From the NCBI RefSeq assembly GCF_025154075.1, contig NZ_JAOAMU010000002.1, forward strand, positions 124,001-188,000: 64,000 bases of DNA, in the 5' to 3' direction. Source of the stretch: Chryseobacterium herbae (GTDB taxonomy: Bacteria; Bacteroidota; Bacteroidia; Flavobacteriales; Weeksellaceae). This document shows positions 63,496 to 64,000 of the stretch, piece by piece; the first letter of the stretch is position 1; each line of letters opens with the position of its first letter. The notes below the pieces were generated by a model. It saw only the letters and a list, made by a program, of their open reading frames with translations, searched no databases and was not told where the DNA came from. Position numbers and translations under genes: made by a program.

Positions 63496-63528
63496 GGTTT
63501 CAGGGTGGCCGCAGGCCGCCCTGAAACC
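63496..63528. repeat. GC-rich palindrome (family E, copy 2)
   Basis: GGTTTCAGGGTGGCC, GCA loop, GGCCGCCCTGAAACC: 15-bp arms with one G-T wobble, almost the same core as copy 1, placed 6 bases after the end of the thioesterase gene. Without a T-run it is not a standard terminator. Confidence 0.9.
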
Positions 63529-63534
63529 CATCAA

Positions 63535-63918
63535 TTATAGTATTCTGATTGGCTTCTTAGATTCATCAATCGCCACAAAAGTAAAATCCCCCACAATGGC
63601 TCTTTCTCTTTCATAAGAGTACATTTGCTCCGTGTAGATCTCTACATTCACCTTCATACTGGTTTTTCCAACGTAAGAAACCTTCCCGATCAGTTCTACA
63701 ATAGTTCCTGCCGGAATGGGCTTTTTAAAGTCGATTTTATCGCTGCTTACGGTAACCACTCTTTTTCTGGCAAAACGGGTAGCTGTGATAAAAGCTACTT
63801 CATCCATCAGCTGCATGGCCGTACCTCCGAAAAGAGTATCGTAATGATTGGTTGTGTTTGGGAAAACCGCTTTAAAAATTCTGGTTTCGGATGCTGCAAT
63901 TCTTTCTTCTGTAGTCAT
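63535..63918 (-). CDS. Acyl-CoA thioesterase (hotdog, YciA/BACH-like)
   Basis: 127 residues, one hotdog domain. The family signature is FPNTTNHYDTLFGGTAMQLMDE (Asn and Asp/Glu of the active site), followed by RKRVVTVSSDKIDFKKPIPAG and the C-terminal FTFVAID. This is the acyl-CoA hydrolase pattern with broad chain-length preference. It is cytoplasmic, and divergent from a partial gene at the right edge. Confidence 0.92.
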   Translation of the reverse strand: MTTEERIAASETRIFKAVFPNTTNHYDTLFGGTAMQLMDEVAFITATRFARKRVVTVSSDKIDFKKPIPAGTIVELIGKVSYVGKTSMKVNVEIYTEQMYSYERERAIVGDFTFVAIDESKKPIRIL

Positions 63919-63935
63919 ATTTCATTATTATATTA

Positions 63936-64000
63936 ATGCGAAATGAAATAGATCAAAATAACAGAACAATGACAGGAATCATAGAAATTCCTGAAGCAGT
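63936..64000 (+). CDS. Possible 5' end of a gene leaving the window
   Basis: An open frame from the ATG at 63936 (or the in-frame ATG at 63969, giving MTGIIEIPEA) stays open to the edge. It is divergent from the thioesterase gene. It is too short to identify, and may be chance. Confidence 0.35.
   Translation, partial: MRNEIDQNNRTMTGIIEIPEA

Overview
The window is a chromosomal segment of a Bacteroidetes bacterium, most likely Chryseobacterium or a close Weeksellaceae relative. The evidence is low GC, near-absence of Shine-Dalgarno sequences, flavobacterial promoters of the form TTG-N20-TAnnTTTG, a type IX secretion (T9SS) sorting domain, a Bat aerotolerance operon, a YpdA-type reductase, a PNGase F relative, and a short double-glycine peptide of the kind seen in Chryseobacterium. 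Family calls come from reading motifs by eye; no database search was run.

Layout. 1-6.8 kb: envelope proteins, a thioredoxin-like protein, two alpha/beta hydrolases and two regulators (Crp/Fnr and membrane AraC). 7.1-17.2 kb: an all-plus-strand type VI secretion cassette with VgrG, then three effector/immunity pairs. The predicted effector activities are a PAAR-like protein fused to a Cys/His peptidoglycan hydrolase, a GH19-like glycosidase, and an HX6D...HxH metallopeptidase. Each effector gene overlaps the start of a gene for an exported protein. The three effectors are catalytically unrelated but share one module that I do not recognise. The cassette ends in a cut-off reading frame beside a tRNA-Phe gene. 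17.2-19.1 kb: two identical tRNA-Phe genes around a TPR gene. 19.1-28.2 kb: ornithine-lipid-type acyltransferase, aspartate kinase, fbp, menC, a 54-residue double-glycine peptide, a DUF900-like hydrolase and glnS.

28.4-42.6 kb: an MFS transporter, ypdA, a YfhO/glycosyltransferase cluster, rlmB, lipoproteins, a DinB-like protein, a T9SS-exported PNGase F-like protein and another secreted protein. 43-53.5 kb: the MoxR-DUF58-Bat operon (with GNAT and DKNYY genes inserted), then a MarC protein and a small membrane protein. 53.8-64 kb: isochorismate synthase, a lipoprotein/membrane-tethered sigma factor/outer-membrane protein operon, a hotdog thioesterase, an acyltransferase, a 20-residue amphipathic peptide candidate, PadR-PspC, an HD hydrolase and a second thioesterase.

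Functional links. menC, the isochorismate synthase and possibly the 57.9 kb thioesterase belong to menaquinone synthesis but are scattered. The type VI genes are a delivery and effector module without the sheath and baseplate genes, so the secretion machine must be encoded elsewhere. Several intergenic regions hold palindromic repeats of at least five sequence families, with a clear preference for junctions between convergent genes.
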